Source: Deltaproteobacteria bacterium
Lineage (GTDB): Bacteria; Desulfobacterota; GWC2-55-46
Length of the DNA stretch: 7,363 nt
Assembly: GCA_016219075.1 (NCBI GenBank)
Contig: JACRCJ010000293.1
Coordinates: forward strand, 1-7,363
Reading direction: 5' to 3'
Shown here piece by piece: positions 1 through 6,814 of the stretch. The notes beneath the pieces were generated by a model. It ran no database searches. It worked only from the letters and a program-made list of their open reading frames with translations, and had not been told where the DNA came from. Position 1 is the first letter of the stretch. Each line of letters opens with the position of its first letter. Made by a program: the position numbers and the translations under genes.

Positions 1-3000
1 GTCTTGAACTTCTCCCTCGTGGTCCTGTTTATCCTCGTGATGGCGTTCATGAGCGCGTCAACGGAGCTCGTGAGGTCGGTCTGCTGGTCAAGGAGGAACT
101 GGTGCCTCCTTTCAAGGTCGGCGTACTCCTCGAGGGCCGAAAGGCTCACTTCTCCGAGCGAGGCTATCTTCTCCCTGAGGTCGTTTTTCCTCGCCTCAAG
201 GGAGCTTATATCCGGCCCGGCTTCGTCTTCGACGGCCTCGACCCTGTAGGTCGAGATGTCGGTAGAGTACTTCTCCGTTATCTTCTCCCTGAGGTTGCCG
301 ATGGAGAGCTCCATCTCCTTGATCTCTATCGTAAGCTCGCCCTTGAGTTCCTGGGACTCCGAGTACTCGGATTTGAGAGCCTTGAGCTCGGCCTCTATGC
401 CCTTGATATTTTCAGAGAGAGCGTTGAGGAGCTCGGTCTTTTCAACCTCGACCCTCTTGACATTCTCCGTCTCGCCGAGGAGCCTCTCAAGCCTCTCCTT
501 TATTGCGGCGACCTGCTCGGCCTTCCCGGCGGCCTCGGTTCTCCCGCGCTCTATCTCGGACTTTTTAAGCTCAAGCCTTCTGTCGGTCTCTTCGATTGAG
601 CGCTCTTTTTCGGAGACCTGTTTGGCGAGCGACCCGTGCCTCTCCCTGGTCTCTGCGAGCGTGACCCTTATTTCGGTTACTACCTGGTTGAGGGACTCCT
701 TTTTGGAGGCGAGCGCCGTGATGTTTTCCGCGATGGCCGAAAGGCGCGCCTCCCTTTCGGCTACGGTCTTCTCAAGGATGTCTCTCTCCGAGGAGAGAGA
801 GTCTTTTTTCGCGGATATCTCGGAGAGCCTTCTGGCCGCCTCGACGATATCCGAGGCGAGGGTGTCGCGGGTCTTCTCAAGCCTTGAGAACTCGTCTTCG
901 TGCCTCTTGAGCTCGCTTTCAAGGTTTACCTTCTCGATGTCCGCCGCGTGGAGTCGCTCCCTGCAGTCCTCTATCGCCGCCTTGGTGGAACGCAGATTCT
1001 CTTCCGTCTCCCTGAGCCCGGCCTCTACGGAGCCGAGCCTGCCTTCAAGCCCGGCTACCCGCGCCCTAATCTTCTTTATCTCGTTTTTCTTCTGGAGTAT
1101 CCCGCTCTCCGAGCCGAGCGCGGCCCCGCCGGTTATGATGCCCTGCGGGTCTATTACATCCCCGTCGAGGGTGACTATCGTCTTGTACAGGCCCTCTTCC
1201 CGCCAGACCCCGAGGGCGTCCGAGAGGTTGCCGACTATGATGGTGTCGGCCAGAAGGTGGTTTACGATCGTATCGTACCCGTCCTTTATCTTTATCTCGG
1301 AGACGAGCTCTTTGGCGCCCGAAAACCGGATCCCGCCGGCGGCGGGCACCGGGTTTGCCGAAGCCCTCAGGTCCCTGACAGGGATGAAAGTGCCCCTGCC
1401 GCCTGAGTTGGCCTTCAGGTACTCTATCGCCTCGACCCCGGTCTTCTGGCTCTCCACTATGATGTACTGGAGCCTGTCGCCCATGACGGCCTCGACTGCC
1501 TTCTCGTATCCCGGGTTCGCCTCTATCACATCGGCTATGAGGCCGTGGACCCCGCCCCGCTCGCCCTTGAGCATTATGGCTTTTGCGCCGCCATGGATGT
1601 TCTCGAAGTTCTTTTCCATCTCTTCGAGGGTCGCAAGCATCGCCGAGGCCCTTGAGTACTCGTCTTTAAACCTGTTGAACTCCGTTTCGCCCGCGGCCCT
1701 GGCGGCCTCAAGTCCTTCAAGGGTCTCCCTGATGCCTTTGAGCTCGGCCTCGACGGACCCCTTCTTGCCGGCCGACTCATTGATATTCGAGCGCAGGGCC
1801 CGTAGCGGCTCCTCTTTTGAGGCTATGGCCCTTAAGATTTCTTCCTTTTCGGTCTCAGCCCGGGCCTCCCGTACCCTCAAGCTCTCCTCGTCCCTGAGGA
1901 GCGTCTGTATGGAGTGCCTGATGTCGGTCAGGCGCGCGGCGGCCTTCATCGTCTCGGCCTTCTCGGCCCGCCCCTCTTCCTCCCTTGACTTCAGTTCGCT
2001 TGCGAGCGCTTCCAGGAGCCTGGAGTTCTCGTTGAGCTTCGCGCTCTCGCCCCCGATCGTCGAGGCGAGCCCGGTCAAAGACCCGCGAAGGTGCTCTATG
2101 AGCTCTATGGAGCCGGCCTTGCCCCTCTTGAGGTCCTCTATCTCCTCGGTGAGCCTCTCTTCGGTCCTTGTAAGCTCGTTTATGCGGATACGGGCCAGCT
2201 CGCTTGCGCGCTCCTCGTTGGCGATGAGCTTTTCAAGCTCGAAGACCTTCTCGCGTACAGCCCTGAACGCGCCCTCGGCCTCCATGTGCTCGACCTTAAC
2301 CGAATCGGCCATGGCCTCGCGCGCGGTTATCCGGTTCATGTGCGCGATCTCGCGGTCCTTTATCTCTTCAAGCTGCGCCACGAGGCCGTCGAGCCCGTCC
2401 TTCATCCTCTTGAACTCAAGGCTGGAGAGATGAAGGTCCACGGTCGTAAGCTCTTCGCGTATCGCCTTGTACCTCTCGGCCTTTTTCGCCTGACGGTTAA
2501 GGGAGTTGAGCTGGCGTTTCACCTCGCTTATGATGTCGGAAACCCTCGTGAGGTTCTCTTTTGTGGCCTCAAGCCGTCTTAACGCGGCTTCCTTCTTGTG
2601 CTTGAACTTGTTTATGCCGGCGGCCTCTTCGAAGATGACCCTTCTGTCCTCGGGCTTGGCGTTGATGAGCCAGCCGACCTGGCCCTGCTCTATTATGGAG
2701 TACGCCCTTGAGCCTATGCCGGTGTCGGTGAAGAGGTCCACTATGTCGCGGAGCCTTGAAGGGACCTTGTTGATGGAGTATTCGCTCTCGCCGGACCTGT
2801 AGAGGCGCCGTCCGATCTCTATTTCGGTGAAGTTGGCGAACCGGGAGGGGGCCGCTCCGCTGTCGTTTGAGAATGTCAGGACGACTTCGGCCATGCCGAG
2901 CGGTTTTCTTGTCTCGCTCCCGTTGAAGATGACGTCTTCCATGTGTTTTCCGCGAAGATGCCTTGCGTTCTGCTCTCCGAGGACCCACCTTATGGAATCG

Positions 3001-3122
3001 ACGATATTACTCTTTCCGCACCCGTTCGGGCCTATGACGGCCGAGGTGCCGGAGGAAAAATTGAGCGAGACTTTGTCTACAAAGGATTTAAAACCATGAA
3101 TTGTAAGTCTTTTTATCTTCAT
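1..3122 (-). CDS. smc: Chromosome segregation protein SMC (3'-truncated by window edge)
   Basis: SMC is the ATPase of the bacterial condensin (SMC-ScpA-ScpB), which organises and segregates the nucleoid. The minus-strand frame is open for 1040 codons without a stop, from an ATG at 3122 to the window edge. Seen: N-terminal head with the family opening MKIKRLTIHGFKSF and Walker A GPNGCGKS (residues 31-38), followed by RWVLGEQNARHLRG, VIFNGSETRKPLG and a Q-loop region IIEQGQVGWLINAKPEDRR (about 140-160). Then comes a long charged coiled coil (about 170-515), a hinge (about 520-670, including GDRLQYIIVE and DGDVIDPQGIITGG) and the returning coil. The last residues, INRTTREKFK, match the lead-in to the C-terminal head. 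The signature motif and Walker B, about 130-160 residues in typical SMCs of roughly 1170-1200 aa, lie outside the window. The start is supported by AGGGGAAG at 3133-3126, about 6 nt upstream. No frameshift was seen. Identity is very secure. Confidence 0.97.
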   Translation of the reverse strand, partial: MKIKRLTIHGFKSFVDKVSLNFSSGTSAVIGPNGCGKSNIVDSIRWVLGEQNARHLRGKHMEDVIFNGSETRKPLGMAEVVLTFSNDSGAAPSRFANFTEIEIGRRLYRSGESEYSINKVPSRLRDIVDLFTDTGIGSRAYSIIEQGQVGWLINAKPEDRRVIFEEAAGINKFKHKKEAALRRLEATKENLTRVSDIISEVKRQLNSLNRQAKKAERYKAIREELTTVDLHLSSLEFKRMKDGLDGLVAQLEEIKDREIAHMNRITAREAMADSVKVEHMEAEGAFRAVREKVFELEKLIANEERASELARIRINELTRTEERLTEEIEDLKRGKAGSIELIEHLRGSLTGLASTIGGESAKLNENSRLLEALASELKSREEEGRAEKAETMKAAARLTDIRHSIQTLLRDEESLRVREARAETEKEEILRAIASKEEPLRALRSNINESAGKKGSVEAELKGIRETLEGLEAARAAGETEFNRFKDEYSRASAMLATLEEMEKNFENIHGGAKAIMLKGERGGVHGLIADVIEANPGYEKAVEAVMGDRLQYIIVESQKTGVEAIEYLKANSGGRGTFIPVRDLRASANPVPAAGGIRFSGAKELVSEIKIKDGYDTIVNHLLADTIIVGNLSDALGVWREEGLYKTIVTLDGDVIDPQGIITGGAALGSESGILQKKNEIKKIRARVAGLEGRLGSVEAGLRETEENLRSTKAAIEDCRERLHAADIEKVNLESELKRHEDEFSRLEKTRDTLASDIVEAARRLSEISAKKDSLSSERDILEKTVAEREARLSAIAENITALASKKESLNQVVTEIRVTLAETRERHGSLAKQVSEKERSIEETDRRLELKKSEIERGRTEAAGKAEQVAAIKERLERLLGETENVKRVEVEKTELLNALSENIKGIEAELKALKSEYSESQELKGELTIEIKEMELSIGNLREKITEKYSTDISTYRVEAVEDEAGPDISSLEARKNDLREKIASLGEVSLSALEEYADLERRHQFLLDQQTDLTSSVDALMNAITRINRTTREKFK

Positions 3123-3149
3123 CCGCTTCCCCTGTGGTATTGGCCACAA

Positions 3150-3178
3150 ATCGTAACAAAGTTTAAATGGTTTGTAAA
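3150..3178 (-). promoter_or_regulatory. Candidate sigma70 promoter of smc
   Basis: Read on the minus strand, TTTACA (3178-3173) is followed by a 17-nt spacer and TACGAT (3155-3150). The -35 matches consensus at 5 of 6 positions and the -10 at 4 of 6, with ideal spacing. Transcription would begin near 3143, giving a leader of about 20 nt with the AGGGGAAG ribosome binding site at 3133-3126. A short hairpin (TGTGG/CCACA, 3133-3148) overlaps the predicted start of the RNA. The AT-rich block just upstream could act as an UP element. This is inferred from motifs only. Confidence 0.6.
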
Positions 3179-3184
3179 GTAAAA

Positions 3185-3227
3185 AAAACACTATAGAAAG
3201 TATAAAAAATGATACTAAAACACTATA
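3185..3227. repeat. AT-rich direct repeats flanking a small dyad upstream of smc
   Basis: The 11-mer AAAACACTATA occurs at 3185-3195 and again at 3217-3227, exactly 32 bp apart (about three helical turns). Between them lies a short inverted repeat, AGTAT (3199-3203) and ATACT (3212-3216). The block sits immediately upstream of the smc -35 and is far more AT-rich than the flanking genes. It could be an UP element, intrinsically curved DNA or a regulator site; the sequence does not decide which. Confidence 0.5.
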
Positions 3228-3242
3228 TGTAGATAAATGATG

Positions 3243-3297
3243 GGGGTTCCGGCACTACGGGCAGAGGGGGCGAGAACCCCGGTTCAGAGTCTCTGAA
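3243..3297. repeat. Paired foldbacks in the smc upstream region
   Basis: There are two adjacent dyads. The first has arms GGGGTTC (3243-3249) and GAACCCC (3274-3280) around a 24-nt loop. The second is TTCAGAG (3283-3289), a central T, and CTCTGAA (3291-3297). Neither is followed by a T-run on either strand, so they are not ordinary intrinsic terminators. They may be protein sites or decayed repeat copies. Confidence 0.45.
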
Positions 3298-3421
3298 AAA
3301 GGCCGTTCCCGAAGGTGTAAAAGCGCAGGTGTTGTTCTTATTATACTGCCTGCGGGGGCGTAAGACGCCGGGCATGAGTAGCAAGGTTTGGCATGGCGCA
3401 AAACGGGCGACGGAAGGTCAA

Positions 3422-3455
3422 AGGCCCCTGAAGACGGGAAAAAAGCCCCGGGGCC
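3422..3455 (-). terminator. Possible intrinsic terminator downstream of ppdK
   Basis: On the minus strand, GGCCCCGGGGC (3455-3445) is followed directly by six T (3444-3439). An alternative fold pairs GGCCCC (3455-3450) with GGGGCC (3428-3423), followed by TTT. The compact version has a very short stem or loop, so neither fold is textbook. The position, about 90 nt past the ppdK stop, fits a transcript end. Confidence 0.35.
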
Positions 3456-3485
3456 GTGGACTGATGCGAGCCGCCTTAAAGCGAA

Positions 3486-3513
3486 CCCCCCTCTCTTTTT
3501 AAAGAGAGGGGGG
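3486..3513. terminator. 28-bp palindrome just downstream of ppdK
   Basis: The arms CCCCCCTCTCTTT (3486-3498) and AAAGAGAGGGGGG (3501-3513) are perfect complements around two T. In RNA the A/T centre would form the loop, with a 10-bp C/T versus G/A stem. It lies 30 nt after the ppdK stop codon. No U-tract follows on the minus strand, so it may be a 3' end-stabilising hairpin or a dispersed palindromic repeat rather than a full terminator; a poly-U candidate lies about 40 nt further on. Confidence 0.5.
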
Positions 3514-3542
3514 GCGGGGCGTCTCTATGGTCTGTGGTCTTC

Positions 3543-6233
3543 TTATTTCTTCTTGGGGAACCTGATGGCCGCCTGCGCCGCGGCAAGCCGCGCTATCGGC
3601 ACCCTGAACGGCGAGCATGAGACATAGTCGAAGTTGTTGATATGGCAGAACTCCACGGAGGACGGGTCTCCTCCGTGCTCTCCGCATATGCCGACCTTGA
3701 GGTCCTTTTTCACCTTCCTGCCCTTCTCGATGGCCATCTTTATGAGGAGCCCCACCCCGTCGCGGTCGAGAGACTGGAACGGGTCGCTTGACAGCACGCC
3801 CGCCTTCTTCTCGTCCACATAGTCCGGCAGGAACCTTCCGGCGTCGTCTCTGGACATGCCGAGCGTCATCTGCGTGAGGTCGTTCGTGCCGAAGGAGAAG
3901 AACTCGGCGACCCCTGCTATCTGGTCGGCCAGAAGGGCGGCCCTGGGGACCTCTATCATCGTCCCGATGAGGTAGCTTATCTTGACCCCCATCTCTTTCA
4001 TCACGGCGTCGGCTACCGAGCGCGCCCTGTCGGCAAGGACCTTGAACTCCTTGGCGTCTATGATGAGCGGGAGCATGATCTCGGGGGAGACCTTGATATT
4101 TTTCTTCCGGCACTCGCAGGCCGCCTCCATTATGGCCCTGACCTGCATGTCGAGTATCTCGGGGTATGTTATGAGGAGCCTACTTCCCCTGTGCCCGAGC
4201 ATCGGGTTTGCCTCGTGGAGCCTGTCTATCCTTCTTTTCACATGGTGGAAGGGGAGCTCAAGCCTCTGGGCGAGGTGCTTCTGGTCGTTTTCGGAGTGCG
4301 GGACGAACTCGTGCAGCGGCGGGTCGATGAGGCGTATGGTCACCGCCTTGTTGTTCATCGCCCTCAATATCCCGACAAAGTCCTTCCTCTGGAAGGGCAG
4401 CAGCTGGTCGAGGGACTTTTTGCGGGTCTCCTCGTCCTCGGCGATGATCATCTTCTGTATCGCGATCCTTCTCTCGTCGGTATCGAAGAACATGTGCTCG
4501 GTCCTGCAAAGCCCTATGCCCTCGGCGCCGAGCCTTATGGCGTTCTCGGCGTCGTAAGGGGTGTCGACATTGGTCCGCACCTTGAGCGTCCTTAGCTCGT
4601 CAGCCCACTTCATCAGGGTGTTGTAGGCGGCCGGGAGCTCCGGTTTCTTAAGCGGCAGCGCGGTCCTGAAGACCTCGCCCGTGGAGCCGTTTATCGTTAT
4701 CTCCTCGCCCTCTTTTATCAGGGTGCGCCCCACGGAGACGGTCTTGTTGGCGTAGTCTATGAGGAGGTCCTCGCACCCCACTATGCAGCACTTGCCCCAG
4801 CCCCTGGCCACTACGGCCGCGTGAGAGGTCTTTCCGCCCGTGGCCGTGAGTATGCCCCTGGCGGCGTGCATGCCCCCGACATCCTCGGGGCTCGTCTCTT
4901 TTCTTACGAGTACCACGCTTTTGCCCCCGGCGGCCCAGTCCTCGGCGTCCTTGGCGTTGAATACCACATGGCCTGAGGCGGCCCCGGGCACCGCGGCAAT
5001 GCCGGAGGCGAAGAGGTTCTTTTTAAGGTCGTCCTGAGGGATGTTCGGGTCTATTACGGGGTAGAAGAGCCCTTCGATGTCTTTGTCGGTAAGCCTCAGG
5101 AGGGCGTCTTTTTTGGTGATGAGCTTTTCCCTGACCATGTCCACGGCCATCTTGAAGGCCGCGTGGGGCGAGCGTTTTCCGGTCCTGCACTGAAGGATGT
5201 AGAGTTTGCCGTCCTCGATTGTGAACTCTATGTCCTGCATCTCCTTGTAGTGCTTCTCAAGCTTTATCCTTACATCCTTGAGCTGCTTGTATATCCTGGG
5301 CATGATGCGCCCGAGGTCGCTCAAGTGTATCGGTGTCCTGGTCCCGGCAACGACGTCCTCGCCCTGGGCGTTCATCAGGAGGTCGCCGTAGAAGGTGTTC
5401 TCCCCGGTGTTCGGCTCCCTGGTGAAGCAGACCCCGGTCCCGGAGTTGTCGCCCATGTTGCCGAATACCATCTGCACTATGTTCACGGCCGTGCCCTTGA
5501 GGCCCGAGATCTTCTCCACCCGCCTGTAGGTGACGGCCTTCTCGGCCATCCAGGAGCCTATGACGGCGTCTATCGCGCCCTTGAGCTGCTCCGTGGGGTC
5601 CTGCGGGAACTCCTTGCCGGTGTTCTCCCGGTAGACGGCCTTGAGGCGCGGTATCAGCCCGGCGAGCTCTTCCTCGTTCACGTCCGTGTCGAGCACGGGG
5701 CGAGTCCTGTTGTTGAGCCTTGTCCTTGTCACGCGCTCTTTTATGTCGTCGAACTCGTAGTCGAACTTTGTCCTTGGGATCCCCATGGCCGTGGAGCCGT
5801 ACATGACGATGAAACGCCTGTAGGCGTCCATGGCGAACCTTCTGTTCGAGGTCTTCTTCGCCAGGCCTTCAACGCTCCTGTCGTTGAGGCCGAGGTTCAG
5901 GATCGTCTCCATCATGCCGGGCATCGAGCGCGCCGCGCCGGACCTCACCGAGACCAGGAGCGGGTCTTCGGAGTCGCCGAGCCTTTTGCCGGCGAGCCTT
6001 TCAAGCCTTTTGAGGTTCCTGTCCACCTCGGCATGAAAGCCCGGCGGATACTTCCTGGTGTCTTTATAATAGTAGTCGCAGACCTCCGTGGTGATGGTAA
6101 AGCCCGCGGGCACCGGAAGCCCGATATTGGTCATCTCGGCCAGGCCGGCTCCCTTTCCGCCGAGGAGGTCCTTCATGTCACCCTTGCCCTCGGCCTTGCC
6201 GCCGCCGAAGAAGTACACATACTTTTTAGCCAT
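3543..6233 (-). CDS. ppdK: Pyruvate, phosphate dikinase (complete, 896 aa)
   Basis: The cytosolic enzyme interconverts ATP + pyruvate + phosphate and AMP + phosphoenolpyruvate + diphosphate, in gluconeogenesis or PPi-dependent glycolysis. The N-terminal ATP-grasp domain (about 20-360) shows GGKGAGLAEM (25-34) and RSGAARSMPGMMETILNLG (97-115), with DIEF (334-337) and Gln348. The phosphohistidine domain (about 415-525) carries GGKTSHAAVVARG, with catalytic His471 and Thr469, the residue equivalent to the one phosphorylated by PPDK regulatory kinases. The C-terminal TIM barrel (about 535-890) has CRTEH (Arg577), RLIDPPLHEF (Arg634), Glu761, FGTNDLTQ (Asp785) and CGEHGGDP with general acid Cys850. 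Length is normal for the family (about 870-900). The ATG at 6233 is preceded by GGAGG (6245-6241) at 7-nt spacing. It is not phosphoenolpyruvate synthase: the PPDK-type N-terminal segment and GGMTSH-like site fit PPDK. One mild oddity is HRGSRL (Ser684), where I recall a cysteine in many homologues. Confidence 0.97.
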   Translation of the reverse strand: MAKKYVYFFGGGKAEGKGDMKDLLGGKGAGLAEMTNIGLPVPAGFTITTEVCDYYYKDTRKYPPGFHAEVDRNLKRLERLAGKRLGDSEDPLLVSVRSGAARSMPGMMETILNLGLNDRSVEGLAKKTSNRRFAMDAYRRFIVMYGSTAMGIPRTKFDYEFDDIKERVTRTRLNNRTRPVLDTDVNEEELAGLIPRLKAVYRENTGKEFPQDPTEQLKGAIDAVIGSWMAEKAVTYRRVEKISGLKGTAVNIVQMVFGNMGDNSGTGVCFTREPNTGENTFYGDLLMNAQGEDVVAGTRTPIHLSDLGRIMPRIYKQLKDVRIKLEKHYKEMQDIEFTIEDGKLYILQCRTGKRSPHAAFKMAVDMVREKLITKKDALLRLTDKDIEGLFYPVIDPNIPQDDLKKNLFASGIAAVPGAASGHVVFNAKDAEDWAAGGKSVVLVRKETSPEDVGGMHAARGILTATGGKTSHAAVVARGWGKCCIVGCEDLLIDYANKTVSVGRTLIKEGEEITINGSTGEVFRTALPLKKPELPAAYNTLMKWADELRTLKVRTNVDTPYDAENAIRLGAEGIGLCRTEHMFFDTDERRIAIQKMIIAEDEETRKKSLDQLLPFQRKDFVGILRAMNNKAVTIRLIDPPLHEFVPHSENDQKHLAQRLELPFHHVKRRIDRLHEANPMLGHRGSRLLITYPEILDMQVRAIMEAACECRKKNIKVSPEIMLPLIIDAKEFKVLADRARSVADAVMKEMGVKISYLIGTMIEVPRAALLADQIAGVAEFFSFGTNDLTQMTLGMSRDDAGRFLPDYVDEKKAGVLSSDPFQSLDRDGVGLLIKMAIEKGRKVKKDLKVGICGEHGGDPSSVEFCHINNFDYVSCSPFRVPIARLAAAQAAIRFPKKK

Positions 6234-6261
6234 AAACGATCCTCCGCGAAAATGAATCTAT

Positions 6262-6358
6262 GAATTAAAATTCTCCTCCGTGGAAGACGGAGAATCTTGA
6301 TGGTACGGAAAATTAAAATTCCCCGCCATAAATGACGTAGAATTTTGATGGTAAGGGA
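6262..6358 (-). repeat. Two tandem hairpin repeats in the ppdK leader
   Basis: Two copies of a 48-nt unit stand in tandem (6262-6309 and 6310-6358). Each contains a 32-nt foldback, at 6298-6267 and 6346-6315 on the minus strand. Each fold has a 13-position stem and a 6-nt loop. The outer arms are AAgATTC or AAAATTC on one side and GAATTTT on the other. Several differences between copies keep or restore pairing (G-T to A-T, T-A to T-G, G·A to G-C). The flanking GATGGTA and GGAAAA tracts are also shared. The nearest copy ends about 21 nt before the ppdK Shine-Dalgarno. The unit could be a leader RNA element or a dispersed repeat; no known riboswitch is recognised. Confidence 0.65.
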
Positions 6359-6373
6359 AAATCATTTTTATTT

Positions 6374-6418
6374 GCCGCTCCTTGACCCTTCGCTAAAGCT
6401 ACGGGGTTACACAGCGGC
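6374..6418. repeat. 45-nt foldback upstream of the tandem hairpins
   Basis: GCCGCT (6374-6379) pairs perfectly with AGCGGC (6413-6418). Inside, CCC (6386-6388) can pair with GGG around a TAAA-containing loop. The core at 6386-6406 (CCCTTCGC, TAAA, GCTACGGGG) looks like a decayed relative of the AGCTTGCT-centred palindromes at 6650 and 6815. No T-run follows on either strand, so it is not an intrinsic terminator. Confidence 0.45.
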
Positions 6419-6469
6419 GTTCCCATTCAAAAAGTCCCGCAATGTAAGGATAATTTGGGGATTTAAGCG

Positions 6470-6515
6470 TTGTTAGAAGGTCTTGGAAAAAATTTTTAGA
6501 CCATAAGACTAACAA
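6470..6515. promoter_or_regulatory. 46-bp nested dyad between ppdK and gyrA
   Basis: The outer arms TTGTTAG (6470-6476) and CTAACAA (6509-6515) and inner arms GGTCT (6479-6483) and AGACC (6498-6502) share one centre, with an A-run/T-run (about 6486-6497) at the middle. The site lies about 50 bp upstream of the first gyrA promoter candidate. No poly-U tract follows in either direction. A regulator-binding site or cruciform-forming sequence is the simplest reading. Confidence 0.4.
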
Positions 6516-6562
6516 AAAAGAGAGCCGATGTCATCAAGTAATTTGCCCGGGTTTTAATACCC

Positions 6563-6592
6563 TTGACATGTCCTTTGAAGTTTAAGTATTAT
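6563..6592 (+). promoter_or_regulatory. Candidate sigma70 promoter for gyrA (distal)
   Basis: TTGACA (6563-6568) is a perfect -35, followed by an 18-nt spacer and TATTAT (6587-6592), a 5 of 6 match to the -10. Transcription would start near 6599, giving a gyrA leader of about 360 nt that includes all the palindromic repeats. No other plus-strand gene lies between it and gyrA. On the opposite strand, TATAAT at 6593-6588 overlaps the -10. Confidence 0.6.
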
Positions 6593-6612
6593 AAAATATT
6601 AACTTTGTCTAT

Positions 6613-6640
6613 TTGACGGACGACCACCGGGGGTTTTAAT
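6613..6640 (+). promoter_or_regulatory. Second candidate promoter for gyrA
   Basis: TTGACG (6613-6618) matches the -35 at 5 of 6 positions. After a 16-nt spacer, TTTAAT (6635-6640) matches the -10 at 5 of 6. It would start just before the first AGCTTGCT palindrome. It is weaker than the promoter 50 bp upstream, mainly because the spacer is short and G/C-rich. Confidence 0.4.
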
Positions 6641-6649
6641 CACAAAATT

Positions 6650-6669
6650 CCCTGTAGCTTGCTACAGGG
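6650..6669. repeat. REP-like palindrome with AGCTTGCT centre (left)
   Basis: This perfect 20-bp palindromic hairpin has arms CCCTGTAGC (6650-6658) and GCTACAGGG (6661-6669) around TT. It shares the AGCTTGCT centre and layout with the palindrome at 6815-6834, while the stems differ in a coordinated way. That is the pattern of a dispersed palindromic repeat family. Confidence 0.7.
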
Positions 6670-6680
6670 TTTCCTTGTAA

Positions 6681-6805
6681 AATCCTCCCCCTCGATGGGG
6701 GAGGGAAGGGTGGGGGTGAAAACAGGTTTTCACCCTCCCCGCTTCCCGTTGCATCGGAAGAGCGCAACGGGAGCCCAGCCCTCACCATCAAGGGAGGGGA
6801 GGATT
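6681..6805. mobile_element. MITE-like element with imperfect terminal inverted repeats
   Basis: The ends AATCCTCCCC (6681-6690) and GGGGAGGATT (6796-6805) are inverted repeats, and the similarity extends imperfectly for about 30 bp on each side through a GATGG core. Inside are three further dyads: CCTCCCCC/GGGGGAGG (6684-6704), GGGTGAAAAC/GTTTTCACCC (6714-6735, perfect) and TCCCGTTGC/GCAACGGGA (6744-6772, perfect). There is no coding capacity and no clear target-site duplication. It resembles the non-autonomous palindromic repeats common in GC-rich bacterial genomes; mobility is inferred. Confidence 0.55.
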
Positions 6806-6814
6806 AAGGAGATA

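Larger units (their letters stand above)
3123..3542. other. Intergenic region between ppdK and smc
   Basis: This 420-base gap holds no credible protein gene. From left to right it contains the smc leader and promoter, the AT-rich repeat block, and then a GC-rich part with several foldbacks. These are GGGGTTC/GAACCCC (3243-3249 with 3274-3280), the 15-bp odd palindrome TTCAGAG-T-CTCTGAA (3283-3297), CGCAGG/CCTGCG (3324-3329 with 3349-3354), GGCGT/ACGCC (3357-3369), and the two terminator-like structures nearest ppdK. I compared the GC-rich part by eye with 6S, tmRNA, RNase P, SRP RNA and common riboswitch cores and found no convincing match. Confidence 0.6.

Noticed and set aside
256..2433. 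A 725-codon plus-strand open frame (and several shorter ones at 102-599, 900-1406 and 2091-2582)
   Set aside because: It is antisense to smc. Its serine/leucine-rich, motif-free translation is what a GC-rich coiled-coil gene gives on the opposite strand, and the minus frame is open and motif-rich throughout.
3339..3368. Minus-strand TATAAT at 3345-3340 as an smc promoter
   Set aside because: No -35-like hexamer at 16-18 bp spacing; the TTTACA/TACGAT pair nearer the gene is better.
3241..3480. Possible 6S, tmRNA, RNase P or SRP RNA gene
   Set aside because: Diagnostic segments (for example the RNase P GAGGAAAGTCC or the SRP GGTCAGG-type loop) are not present on either strand, and no closing long-range stem was found.
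3388..3627. A 79-codon plus-strand open frame overlapping the ppdK 3' end
   Set aside because: It crosses the terminator-like palindrome and the ppdK coding end antisense, and has no family-like features.
5163..6263. A 366-codon plus-strand open frame opposite ppdK
   Set aside because: It is a shadow of the well-supported ppdK frame, with no recognisable domain and no good ribosome binding site.
6262..6358. Short CRISPR-like array
   Set aside because: There are only two adjacent 48-nt copies, the differences are spread through the unit, and no distinct spacers separate constant repeats.
6374..6418. Possible c-di-GMP (GEMM) or similar riboswitch, because of the local GCTACGGGGTTAC string
   Set aside because: Only a short piece resembles the GEMM 3' part; the conserved CACGCAAAGCC-like core and the second helix are missing, and the distances do not fit.
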